Counted from the first letter of the stretch, positions 1 to 5,191 are shown. The stretch: DNA of 5,191 nucleotides from JACKOD01 sp041591635 (GCA_041591635.1 JBFHRO010000232.1:1-5191); one strand, 5' to 3'. Numbers and translations are program-made. Notes: generated by a model not told the origin, from the sequence alone.

Positions 1-257
1 ATCAGGCCATCGGCGTAGACCTGCAAGGTGCCTCGCCGGTACACCTCAACGCCCTGAAAGCCCGCATGGAGCACACCAAAGCTCAACTGGAAGCCGAGCA
101 GTTCAGCGGCCTGACCCGGCACGATATGGCGGGCGATCTGCTGCAAGCCGGCGTGTGGAGCTACCTCGCCCTGACCAATGTGCAAAGCCAGCTCATGGCC
201 CAGGCCAACGGGCAAATGTTGTCGGCGTTTGAACGCAAGCGGGCCCCCCGATCTTGA
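1..257 (+). CDS. 3' end of an unrecognised protein gene (5' end outside the window)
   Basis: The frame is open from the left edge (first full codon at 3) to a TGA at 255-257, so 84 C-terminal residues are visible. The ATG at 66 is internal: no ribosome binding site precedes it and the frame continues upstream without a stop. The visible part is hydrophilic and probably mostly alpha-helical. It contains a charged helix (about HLNALKARMEHTKAQLEAE), then GLTRHDMAGDLLQAGVWSYL and a Gln-rich segment with LTNVQSQLMAQANGQ, and ends in a basic tail (ERKRAPRS). No transmembrane segment or catalytic motif is visible. I do not recognise the family. It lies upstream of the transporter operon in the same direction, but 325 bp and a separate promoter divide them, so shared transcription is unlikely. 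Confidence 0.7.
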   Translation, partial: QAIGVDLQGASPVHLNALKARMEHTKAQLEAEQFSGLTRHDMAGDLLQAGVWSYLALTNVQSQLMAQANGQMLSAFERKRAPRS

Positions 258-270
258 TCGGCTCAAATGG

Positions 271-385
271 GAGGGTAGTGAAACTACTCTGACTCAGAAG
301 GCCTGAGTCAAAGGCTTGTTTTTAGCAACAAGCTATTAACTTATGGGTGTACGAACTACTACGTACGAGGTAGTTTTTGAACCCT
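271..385. repeat. hairpin-rich block with imperfect terminal inverted repeats (possible small MITE-like element)
   Basis: The left end (272-291) and the reverse complement of the right end (366-385) match at 13 of 20 positions, including the outermost AGGGT/ACCCT. The pentamer AATGG stands directly outside both ends (266-270 and 386-390), as a target-site duplication would. Inside are three consecutive hairpins: 272-290 (8-bp stem with one G.U pair, GAA loop), 291-309 (7-bp perfect stem, AAGGC loop) and 313-334 (8-bp stem with one G.U pair, 6-nt loop). A fourth, 354-375, is followed by five Ts. No protein is encoded. Base composition is more AT-rich than the flanking genes. The structure is seen directly; mobility is inference, and a simple terminator cluster is the main alternative. 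Confidence 0.4.
354..378 (+). terminator. possible rho-independent terminator
   Basis: AACTAC at 354-359 pairs with GTAGTT at 370-375 around a 10-nt loop, and a run of five Ts occupies 374-378. The stem is short and not GC-rich, so it would be a weak terminator. It lies about 100 bp after the stop of the upstream gene and before the operon promoter, where it could insulate the two units. The same strand can also pair with ACTACT at 283-288, giving an alternative fold. Confidence 0.3.
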
Positions 386-430
386 AATGGTGCATAAAAT
401 CCCCCGTCCGCACCATTCGCGTCACCATTC
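378..430 (+). promoter_or_regulatory. candidate NtrC (NRI) enhancer sites
   Basis: 378-394 reads TGAACCC-TAA-TGGTGCA and matches the enterobacterial NtrC consensus TGCACCA-N3-TGGTGCA at 12 of 14 defined positions. A second site begins at 409 (CGCACCA, 6 of 7 for the left half), but its right half is poor. CACCATTC then recurs at 423-430. The first two centres (about 386 and 417) are about 31 bp apart, close to three helical turns, as paired NtrC sites often are. They lie about 122 and 91 bp upstream of the predicted sigma-54 start. AATGGTGC (386-393) and GCACCATT (410-417) also form a perfect 8-bp inverted repeat with a 16-bp spacer. Binding by NtrC is inferred; another regulator could use these repeats. 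Confidence 0.5.
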
Positions 431-462
431 ACTTCGCCGGAGATTCAGTTAAAGGCATGTAA

Positions 463-475
463 AAACAATAGGTTG
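463..475 (+). promoter_or_regulatory. candidate IHF binding site
   Basis: AAACAATAGGTTG matches the IHF core consensus WATCAA-N4-TTR at 8 of 9 defined positions, and it is preceded by an A-tract (461-465). It sits between the putative NtrC sites and the -24 element, where IHF bends DNA in many sigma-54 promoters so that the upstream activator can touch the polymerase. It is rather close to the -24 box, and the consensus is loose, so chance occurrence is possible. Confidence 0.35.
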
Positions 476-481
476 GATACA

Positions 482-497
482 TGGCATGAATGCTGCT
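482..497 (+). promoter_or_regulatory. sigma-54 (RpoN) -24/-12 promoter of the ABC transporter operon
   Basis: TGGCATGAATGCTGCT fits the sigma-54 consensus TGGCACG-N4-TTGCW with two mismatches. It keeps the essential GG (483-484, -24 element) and GC (495-496, -12 element) at the correct spacing. Transcription would start near 508, giving a leader of about 75 nt before the first gene. Sigma-54 promoters need an ATP-driven activator bound upstream, and NtrC-like sites are present at 378-430. The promoter therefore predicts induction under nitrogen limitation. Confidence 0.7.
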
Positions 498-571
498 TTG
501 GATTGGGTAGCGCAGCACCTACACCTTTATGGTTAGTTCGGTGCAGCACCCGGATCCATTAACAGCCAATC

Positions 572-576
572 AGGAG
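572..576 (+). promoter_or_regulatory. ribosome binding site deciding the start of the substrate-binding protein
   Basis: AGGAG lies 6 nt before the ATG at 583. The in-frame ATG at 529 has no comparable site, and starting there would put 18 polar residues ahead of the signal peptide. The start at 583 is therefore preferred. Confidence 0.85.
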
Positions 577-582
577 ATTGTC

Positions 583-1965
583 ATGAAGCTACCCTCATTT
601 GTTACCCGTCGCCGTGTGTTGCGGCCTTTGCTGATCGGCACTCTGATCTGTTCCGGCACTGTGTCGGCGGCGGTGGGTGAACCTGAAAAAACCGACCTGA
701 AGTTTGGCTTTATCAAGCTGACCGACATGGCACCGCTGGCGGTGGCGCTGGAGAACGGTTATTTCCTCGACGAAGGGCTGTTTGTCACCCTCGAAGCCCA
801 GGCCAACTGGAAGGTACTGCTTGATCGCGTAATCACCGGTGAACTTGACGGTGCGCACATGCTGGCCGGCCAGCCGTTGGGGGCGACGGTGGGGATTGGT
901 ACCAAGGCCGAGGTCATTACCGCCTTCAGCATGGACCTGAACGGTAACGCCATTACCGTCGCCAACAGTGTGTGGGAGCAGATGAAACCCAATCTGCCCA
1001 AGGATGCCAACGGCCTGCCGCTGCACACCATCAGCGCCAGTGCCCTTAAGCCCGTGATCAGCAAGTACAAGGAAGAAGGCAAGCCCTTCAATATGGGCAT
1101 GGTGTTCCCCGTGTCGACCCACAACTACGAGTTGCGCTACTGGCTGGCGGCCGGTGGCATTCATCCCGGTTTCTATGCGCCCGCCAAAGGTGACACCACC
1201 GGTCAGGTGAAGGCCGATGCCCTGCTCTCGGTGACGCCGCCGCCGCAGATGCCGGCCACACTTGAAGCTGGCACCATTCAGGGGTATTGCGTGGGTGAGC
1301 CCTGGAACCAGCAAGCCGTGATCCGTGGTATTGGTGTGCCGGTAATTACCGATTACGAAATCTGGCCCAACAACCCCGAGAAGGTGTTTGGCGTCACCAG
1401 AGAGTGGCACGACAAGTACCCCAACACCCACATTCACGTTGTGAAAGCCATGCTGCGGGCCGCTTACTGGCTGGATGAAAAGAACAACGCCAACCGCACC
1501 GCCGCGGTCAAAATGCTCTCGTCGTCCAACTACGTGGGTGCCGATCAGAACGTGATTGCGGCTTCCATGACCGGTACCTTCGAGTATGAAAAGGGCGACA
1601 AGCGCTCGGTACCCGACTTCAACGTGTTCTTCCGCTATGAAGCCACCGTGCCTTATTACAGTGATGCCATTTGGTACCTGACCCAGATGCGCCGTTGGGG
1701 CCAGATCGCCGAAGGCAAGGATGACAACTGGTACATGGATATCGCCCGCAAGGTCTATCGCCCTGATATTTATGCCCAGGCGGCGAAGGAGTTGATCCGC
1801 GAAGGCAAGTTCAAGGCCAGCGATTTTCCCGATCTTGAGGGCGAGAAGTTTGTACGTCCGCATCAGGGTGAGCTGATCGATGGGGTGCGCTTTGATCCGC
1901 GCCAGCCCAATGCCTACATCGACAGTTTTGCCATTGGTCTTAAAGGTAAGGAGCGCGTTGAATAA
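583..1965 (+). CDS. nrtA: nitrate-type ABC transporter, periplasmic substrate-binding protein (NrtA/CmpA family)
   Basis: This 460-residue protein would bind the substrate, probably nitrate, in the periplasm and deliver it to the permease encoded next. The N-terminus carries a Tat-like signal, TRRRVLR at 8-14 followed by a hydrophobic stretch to about 30 (VSAA), with cleavage likely near there. Family hallmarks follow in order: KFGFIKLTDMAPLAVALENG (40-59), ANWKVLLDRVITGELDGAHM (74-93), LNGNAITVAN (119-128), STHNYELRYWLAAGGI (178-193) and PPPQMPATLEAG with YCVGEPWN (219-242). Length matches the large NrtA/CmpA group, longer than the SsuA/TauA proteins. Compared with cyanobacterial NrtA as I recall it, the pocket region has Asn122 and Glu228 where Gln and Lys are expected, so the ligand is not settled by sequence alone. 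The sigma-54/NtrC-like promoter argues for nitrate. A 422-codon open frame on the opposite strand is a coding shadow. Confidence 0.93.
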   Translation: MKLPSFVTRRRVLRPLLIGTLICSGTVSAAVGEPEKTDLKFGFIKLTDMAPLAVALENGYFLDEGLFVTLEAQANWKVLLDRVITGELDGAHMLAGQPLGATVGIGTKAEVITAFSMDLNGNAITVANSVWEQMKPNLPKDANGLPLHTISASALKPVISKYKEEGKPFNMGMVFPVSTHNYELRYWLAAGGIHPGFYAPAKGDTTGQVKADALLSVTPPPQMPATLEAGTIQGYCVGEPWNQQAVIRGIGVPVITDYEIWPNNPEKVFGVTREWHDKYPNTHIHVVKAMLRAAYWLDEKNNANRTAAVKMLSSSNYVGADQNVIAASMTGTFEYEKGDKRSVPDFNVFFRYEATVPYYSDAIWYLTQMRRWGQIAEGKDDNWYMDIARKVYRPDIYAQAAKELIREGKFKASDFPDLEGEKFVRPHQGELIDGVRFDPRQPNAYIDSFAIGLKGKERVE

Positions 1966-2942
1966 TGACTACGTTAACTCTGGCTCCGCTGGCGCGCATG
2001 GCGCGCCAGACCCGCGAGCAACTCAATGTGAAACACCTGCTGCATGCCCTGGGCATGCCGCTTCTGGGGCTGGCGCTGTTCCTGCTGTTGTGGCAGGGCG
2101 CGGCCAGCAGTATCGACACCTCGCTGGGCAAGTTCCCGGGCCCGGCGGCGGTGCTGGAGCAATTCGACAACCTGTGGGCTGAGCACCTGAACGAACGGGC
2201 GCGGGGCGAGAAGTTCATCGCCGCCCAGGAAGCCCGCAACGCCCGCTTGCTGGCTGAAAACCCGGGGGCAGAGGTGAGCATTCGCCCCTACGTGGGTCGC
2301 CCGACCTTTGTTGATCAGATTGGTACCAGCTTGCTGACCGTGTTGTCAGGCTTTGTGCTGGCCACCCTGATCGCCATTCCGCTGGGCATAGTCACGGGCC
2401 TCAACCGCCATGTGCATGCGGCCCTCAATCCGCTGATTCAGGTGTTCAAGCCGGTGTCGCCGCTGGCCTGGCTGCCGCTGGTGACCATGGTGGTGGCGGC
2501 CTTGTACGTGTCAGAAGACCCGATGTTTCAGAAGTCGTTTGTGACCTCCATGATCACGGTGACTCTGTGCAGCCTCTGGCCCACCTTGCTCAACACCACG
2601 GCCGGCGTTGCGGCGGTGAGCAGCGATCTGCAGAACGTGTCGCGGGTGCTGCGCCTGCCCTGGCTGACCCATGTACGGCGCATTGTGCTGCCCTCGGCGG
2701 TGCCCATGATGTTTACCGGGCTGCGGGTCTCTTTGGGCATTGCCTGGATGGTCTTGATTGCCGCCGAGATGCTGGCGCAGAACCCGGGGCTGGGCAAGTT
2801 CGTCTGGGATGAATTCCAGAACGGCAGCAGCCAGTCACTGAGTCGTATCATGGCGGCCGTGATTACCATTGGCCTGATTGGATTTTTGTTGGATCGCATC
2901 ATGCTGCTGCTGCAAAAGAAAGCCAGTTGGGATGCCAACTGA
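1965..2942 (+). CDS. nrtB: nitrate-type ABC transporter permease (NrtB family)
   Basis: This 325-residue inner-membrane protein forms the translocation channel, presumably as a homodimer. Its ATG overlaps the stop of the binding-protein gene by one base (TAATG), and AAGGAG lies at 1948-1953, so translation is probably coupled. A cytoplasmic N-terminus precedes the first membrane helix (about 31-50). A long hydrophilic segment follows (about 66-116), with EHLNERARGEKFIAAQEARN and RPYVGRPTF. The BPD_transp_1 core then starts near 118, with helices at about 120-145, 165-182, 190-208, 251-270 and 295-316. The ATPase-docking EAA-type loop is at about 221-247 (SRVLRLPWLTHVRRIVLPSA), with the canonical Gly replaced. 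Cyanobacterial NrtB is shorter, about 280 residues as I recall it; the extra length is the loop after helix 1. The family assignment is firm; the substrate is inferred from neighbours. Confidence 0.92.
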   Translation: MTTLTLAPLARMARQTREQLNVKHLLHALGMPLLGLALFLLLWQGAASSIDTSLGKFPGPAAVLEQFDNLWAEHLNERARGEKFIAAQEARNARLLAENPGAEVSIRPYVGRPTFVDQIGTSLLTVLSGFVLATLIAIPLGIVTGLNRHVHAALNPLIQVFKPVSPLAWLPLVTMVVAALYVSEDPMFQKSFVTSMITVTLCSLWPTLLNTTAGVAAVSSDLQNVSRVLRLPWLTHVRRIVLPSAVPMMFTGLRVSLGIAWMVLIAAEMLAQNPGLGKFVWDEFQNGSSQSLSRIMAAVITIGLIGFLLDRIMLLLQKKASWDAN

Positions 2943-2987
2943 CACCGTATCAGCCATGAGTCAACCTGTTTTAGTGAGGTAATACCT

Positions 2988-3887
2988 ATGACCCGGACAC
3001 AATTGGAACTCAGTGGTGTCAGTATCGAATTTCCCACCCCCAAGGGGCCGTTTCTGGCACTGGATAACGTTAATCTGAAGATCGCAGAGGGCGAGTTCGT
3101 GTCCCTGATCGGCCACTCGGGCTGTGGCAAGTCCACGGTGCTGAACATTGTGGCCGGGCTGCTGCAGGCGACCAGGGGCGGCTGTATTCTCGATGGCAAG
3201 GAAGTCAGCGAACCCGGCCCGGAGCGGGCGGTGGTGTTTCAGAACCATTCGCTGCTGCCCTGGCTGACGGCGTATCAGAATGTCGAGCTGGCAGTGCAGC
3301 AAGTGTTTCGCAAGCAGATGAACAAGGCCCAGATGCGCGAGTGGATCATCCACAACCTCGAACTGGTGCACATGGGGCACGCCATTCACAAGCGCCCCGG
3401 CGAGATTTCCGGGGGTATGAAGCAGCGTGTCGGTATTGCCCGGGCGCTGGCCATGCAGCCCAAGGTGTTGCTGATGGACGAGCCCTTCGGTGCCCTCGAT
3501 GCCCTGACCCGGGCGCACCTGCAGGATTCGCTGATGGAAATCCAGCGTGACCTGAACAACACCGTGATCATGATCACCCACGATGTCGATGAGGCCGTGT
3601 TGTTGTCCGATCGCATTGTGATGATGACCAACGGGCCGGCGGCCACCATTGGCGAGATTCTCAGCATCGACTTGCCGCGACCGCGCAATCGGGTCACCCT
3701 GGCCGACGATCCGGCCTATAACCGCTACCGTCAGGCGGTACTGCGCTTCCTGTATGAAAAGCAGCGCAAGGTGACCGACTTGCCGGTCAAGCGCAAACGC
3801 GAGGGTATGGAGTCAGGCAAGGCGCCCGTGAAGGCGGCAGCAGACACGACCGGCGACCAGGGACAGGCTCGCAGCGCCCTGGCCTGA
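2988..3887 (+). CDS. nrtD: nitrate-type ABC transporter ATP-binding protein (NrtD/NasD/SsuB-type)
   Basis: This 299-residue cytoplasmic ATPase powers the importer. All motifs are intact: Walker A GHSGCGKST (42-50), Q-loop Gln85 in VVFQNHSLLPWLT, signature ISGGMKQR (140-147), Walker B VLLMDEP (160-166), D-loop GALD (168-171) and switch His198 in MITHDVDEA. The start is supported by GAGG at 2976-2979, 8 nt before the ATG. A 45-bp gap separates it from the permease stop. Residues 227-263 (IDLPRPRNR, Y244NRYRQAVLRFLYEK) are typical of nitrate/sulfonate-type ATPases. The last 35 residues or so are a basic, low-complexity tail (VKRKREGMESGKAP onward) beyond the usual end. Only one ATPase is present, and it lacks the NrtA-like fusion domain of cyanobacterial NrtC, so the active transporter probably uses a homodimer. 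The operon appears to end here. Confidence 0.93.
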   Translation: MTRTQLELSGVSIEFPTPKGPFLALDNVNLKIAEGEFVSLIGHSGCGKSTVLNIVAGLLQATRGGCILDGKEVSEPGPERAVVFQNHSLLPWLTAYQNVELAVQQVFRKQMNKAQMREWIIHNLELVHMGHAIHKRPGEISGGMKQRVGIARALAMQPKVLLMDEPFGALDALTRAHLQDSLMEIQRDLNNTVIMITHDVDEAVLLSDRIVMMTNGPAATIGEILSIDLPRPRNRVTLADDPAYNRYRQAVLRFLYEKQRKVTDLPVKRKREGMESGKAPVKAAADTTGDQGQARSALA

Positions 3888-3899
3888 GACAGCCAGAGC

Positions 3900-3923
3900 C
3901 CCCGGGTGCCCTCGTGCCCGGGG
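3900..3923. terminator. GC-rich hairpin between convergent genes (possible terminator stem)
   Basis: CCCCGGG (3900-3906) and CCCGGGG (3917-3923) form a perfect 7-bp GC stem. It can extend inward by two G.U pairs and one G-C pair to a 4-nt loop. It starts 12 nt after the ATPase stop, in the 78-bp gap between convergent genes. No T-run follows on either strand, so it is not a classic intrinsic terminator. It could stabilise mRNA 3' ends or act with Rho. Confidence 0.35.
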
Positions 3924-3965
3924 CCAGGCCGGGAGGTTAACCCAGGGTTTCTTCTCGGGGTTCTT

Positions 3966-4865
3966 CTAGCGCTTCTTCCACAACTGGCCTTCGCCACCTT
4001 TTTTGCCATTGGGGTAAAACCATTCGAACCGGGCCTGGGTGTTGCTGACAAAGGTAATGGCGGCCCGGCCGTTGGTGATGCAGCCTCGCCCCTGCGACAG
4101 ACTTTCCTGAAACAGCAGGGTATTGCCGGATTGCTCCAGCAAGGCCAGCGGGCCACCACATTCCAGCGAGGGGTAGTCAATGCGGTGGCTGTCGGGGCCG
4201 AGCGTGGCCTTGATGGTCCATGACTGACCGTTGTCCTGCGTGCCCGAGCCTTCCCAGATACCGTAAATCGGCTGCGCTGCGCTCGCCTCCTCGGGCCGGG
4301 GTGGTGTTGGCAAGGCGGCGGGCTCGGGTGCTCCCTTCATTCCTGCCAGAATCTGCTGGCGGTGTTTCTCGACATCGCTTTTGGCGATTTTCAGCAGCAC
4401 ATACACATTCCACAAGGGCTCGCCCAGCGGCGTCTGGGCATTGGAGACAAAATACTGATCGGATTTTTTCAGGTCGCTGATGCGTTGCGCCAGGGTTTCC
4501 TGCACCACCGCCTCAAAGCGTGAACTGGCCCCCTGATCGTCGGCCGTTTGCGCCACTGAAACGGTGCTGGACACAGCCACCCCTAGGAACTTGGCGTATT
4601 GGAGTTCGGCGTCTTTCTGTGCCGAATGAAAGGCTTCCCGCGGCGGGCGGCCCCAACTGGCCAGGGCCTTTTCGCTTTGGCCGACGAAAAACACCTGACT
4701 TTGGTCGGCCTGCGCGGCGCAGTCCGGAGTCTGAATCCAGCAGGGTTCATCCTGCGCCTGCACGGTGGCCATGCCTACCGGCGTGGGGGAGGTTTTCTGG
4801 CTGGTGGCACCGCAGCCCAGCAGGGTGAGTGGCAGCAACAGCGCCACAAAAGGTTTGAAATCCAT
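3966..4865 (-). CDS. two-domain lipoprotein of unknown function (LPP20-like N-terminal region)
   Basis: The 299-residue product has a short signal peptide with lipobox LLGC, so Cys18 would be lipidated after cleavage and the protein anchored in the membrane facing the periplasm. Residues 56-107 (VFFVGQSEKA, then an Ala-rich helix and KFLGVAVSSTVSV) and 118-163 (with WNVYVLLKI) resemble LPP20-type lipoproteins. A Pro/Ala/Glu-rich linker (179-198) leads to a beta-rich C-terminal domain (200-299) with YGIWEGSGTQ, IDYPSLECGGPL, GCITNGRAAI and FEWFYPNGKKG; its Cys236 and Cys262 could form a disulfide. Cys42 and Cys49 make another possible pair. The start at 4865 is supported by AAGGA on the minus strand, about 11 nt upstream, though the spacing is long. 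It converges on the transporter operon and I see no functional link. The function is unknown to me. Confidence 0.8.
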   Translation of the reverse strand: MDFKPFVALLLPLTLLGCGATSQKTSPTPVGMATVQAQDEPCWIQTPDCAAQADQSQVFFVGQSEKALASWGRPPREAFHSAQKDAELQYAKFLGVAVSSTVSVAQTADDQGASSRFEAVVQETLAQRISDLKKSDQYFVSNAQTPLGEPLWNVYVLLKIAKSDVEKHRQQILAGMKGAPEPAALPTPPRPEEASAAQPIYGIWEGSGTQDNGQSWTIKATLGPDSHRIDYPSLECGGPLALLEQSGNTLLFQESLSQGRGCITNGRAAITFVSNTQARFEWFYPNGKKGGEGQLWKKR

Positions 4866-5017
4866 GGAAAAACCAGTCCTTGATGAGTTGTTGAGGGGAT
4901 TGCGGGGTTAACCTTGCCGGTTTGGCAGTCGAATAGCAACCCGATGCAGGGATACCCAGGCAATTGAGAAGGACCGGTGCGGGATTGTGTACCGCGGCTC
5001 CGTGTCGCCCCTGTGCC
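4866..5017 (-). other. intergenic region upstream of the lipoprotein gene
   Basis: This 152-bp gap separates the histidine kinase stop from the lipoprotein start; both genes are on the minus strand. I see no convincing sigma-70 -35/-10 pair: the best minus-strand candidate, TTGCCT with TGCTAT downstream, has 19-bp spacing and is weak. No strong terminator follows the kinase gene. A small inverted repeat TGCC-N5-GGCA lies near 4915-4927, and the palindrome GGTTAACC is at 4906-4913. Independent transcription of the lipoprotein gene is likely from the gap size but unproven. Confidence 0.4.
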
Positions 5018-5191
5018 TCAGGGCAAGCTCACCGTCACCCGCAGCCCGCCCAGGGTGCCGGTGTCAAACTGCAGGCTGCCTTGGTACTGGGTGACTATGG
5101 CCTGCACAATGGAAAGCCCCAGGCCGTGGCCGGGGGTGTTTTCATCGAGGCGCAGGCCGCGCCCGGTCAGGGCTTGCACGGCGCCAGGGCA
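5018..5191 (-). CDS. sensor histidine kinase, C-terminal end of the ATPase domain (rest outside the window)
   Basis: Read on the minus strand, 57 residues precede a TGA at 5018-5020. They contain the G2 box of a HATPase_c domain (GHGLGLSIVQAIV, visible residues 21-33). Before it, GRGLRLDENTPG matches the ATP-lid region of PhoQ/QseC-like kinases. The ending LQFDTGTLGGLRVTVSLP is the usual last beta-strand pair. The PG at the visible start is probably the end of the DGPG (G1) box. The sensor domain and phospho-accepting His lie outside the window, so the signal is unknown. Such kinases are membrane proteins paired with an OmpR-type regulator, usually encoded next to them. This gene does not look like NtrB, and I see no reason to tie it to the nitrate operon. 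Confidence 0.9.
   Translation of the reverse strand, partial: CPGAVQALTGRGLRLDENTPGHGLGLSIVQAIVTQYQGSLQFDTGTLGGLRVTVSLP

Noticed and set aside
248..261. Inverted repeat CCGATCTTGATCGG overlapping the stop codon of the first gene, as a terminator.
   Set aside because: The loop is minimal and no T-run follows, so it is not a credible terminator by itself.
272..378. A NasT/NasR-type (ANTAR) antitermination leader.
   Set aside because: The loops do not match the hexaloop pattern with A at position 1 and G at position 4, and the hairpins lie upstream of the predicted operon start.
271..385. An integron attC site.
   Set aside because: The required GTTRRRY/RYYYAAC core sites are absent at the ends and no cassette or integrase is present.
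540..550. Palindrome GGTGCAGCACC in the operon leader, as an operator or attenuator.
   Set aside because: It has a 1-nt centre and cannot fold as a hairpin; the GCAGCACC repeat at 512-519 gives only a 5-bp stem with a 20-nt loop, and no terminator follows.
529..582. An earlier in-frame ATG for the binding protein at 529.
   Set aside because: It lacks a ribosome binding site and would bury the signal peptide behind 18 polar residues; the ATG at 583 has AGGAG at ideal spacing.
595..1863. A 422-codon open frame on the minus strand inside the binding-protein gene.
   Set aside because: It lies wholly antisense to a gene with clear family motifs, has no recognisable domain, and is the kind of long shadow frame expected in GC-rich DNA.
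2956..2982. An 8-codon open frame between permease and ATPase genes.
   Set aside because: It has no clear ribosome binding site or sequence feature suggesting a leader peptide; its end overlaps the ATPase gene's ribosome binding site region by chance.

Overview
The window looks like chromosome of a GC-rich, free-living gammaproteobacterium. The protein sequences resemble marine or aquatic members, but I cannot name a genus. It has four parts: the 3' end of an unrecognised plus-strand gene (1-257), a regulatory intergenic region (258-582), a three-gene plus-strand ABC importer operon (583-3887), and two minus-strand genes converging on it (3966-5191).

The operon encodes a nitrate/bicarbonate-type (NrtA/CmpA/TauA superfamily) uptake system: an exported substrate-binding protein (583-1965), an inner-membrane permease (1965-2942, 1-nt overlap) and an ATPase (2988-3887). 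Together they would capture an oxyanion, most likely nitrate, in the periplasm and pump it in at the cost of ATP. No nitrate or nitrite reductase gene lies in the window.

The most informative noncoding stretch is the DNA in front of the operon. It holds a near-consensus sigma-54 (RpoN) -24/-12 promoter at 482-497, a candidate IHF site at 463-475, and NtrC-like TGGTGC/GCACCA half-sites at 378-430. The two main candidate NtrC centres are about 31 bp apart and 90-120 bp upstream of the predicted start. This is the layout of a nitrogen-limitation (NtrB/NtrC) promoter and it supports nitrate rather than bicarbonate as substrate. Just upstream, 271-385 is a hairpin-dense, about 115-bp block with imperfect terminal inverted repeats and AATGG on both sides. 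It may be a small mobile or repetitive element, or a structured terminator/RNA.

On the minus strand, 3966-4865 encodes a two-domain lipoprotein (LPP20-like N-terminal region, cysteine-containing beta-rich C-terminal region). The window ends inside the 3' part of a sensor histidine kinase gene (5018-5191). Neither has a clear link to the transporter. I found no tRNA, rRNA, CRISPR array or intact insertion sequence. Apart from the predicted promoter architecture, the possible small element and the lipoprotein's C-terminal domain, the region looks ordinary.
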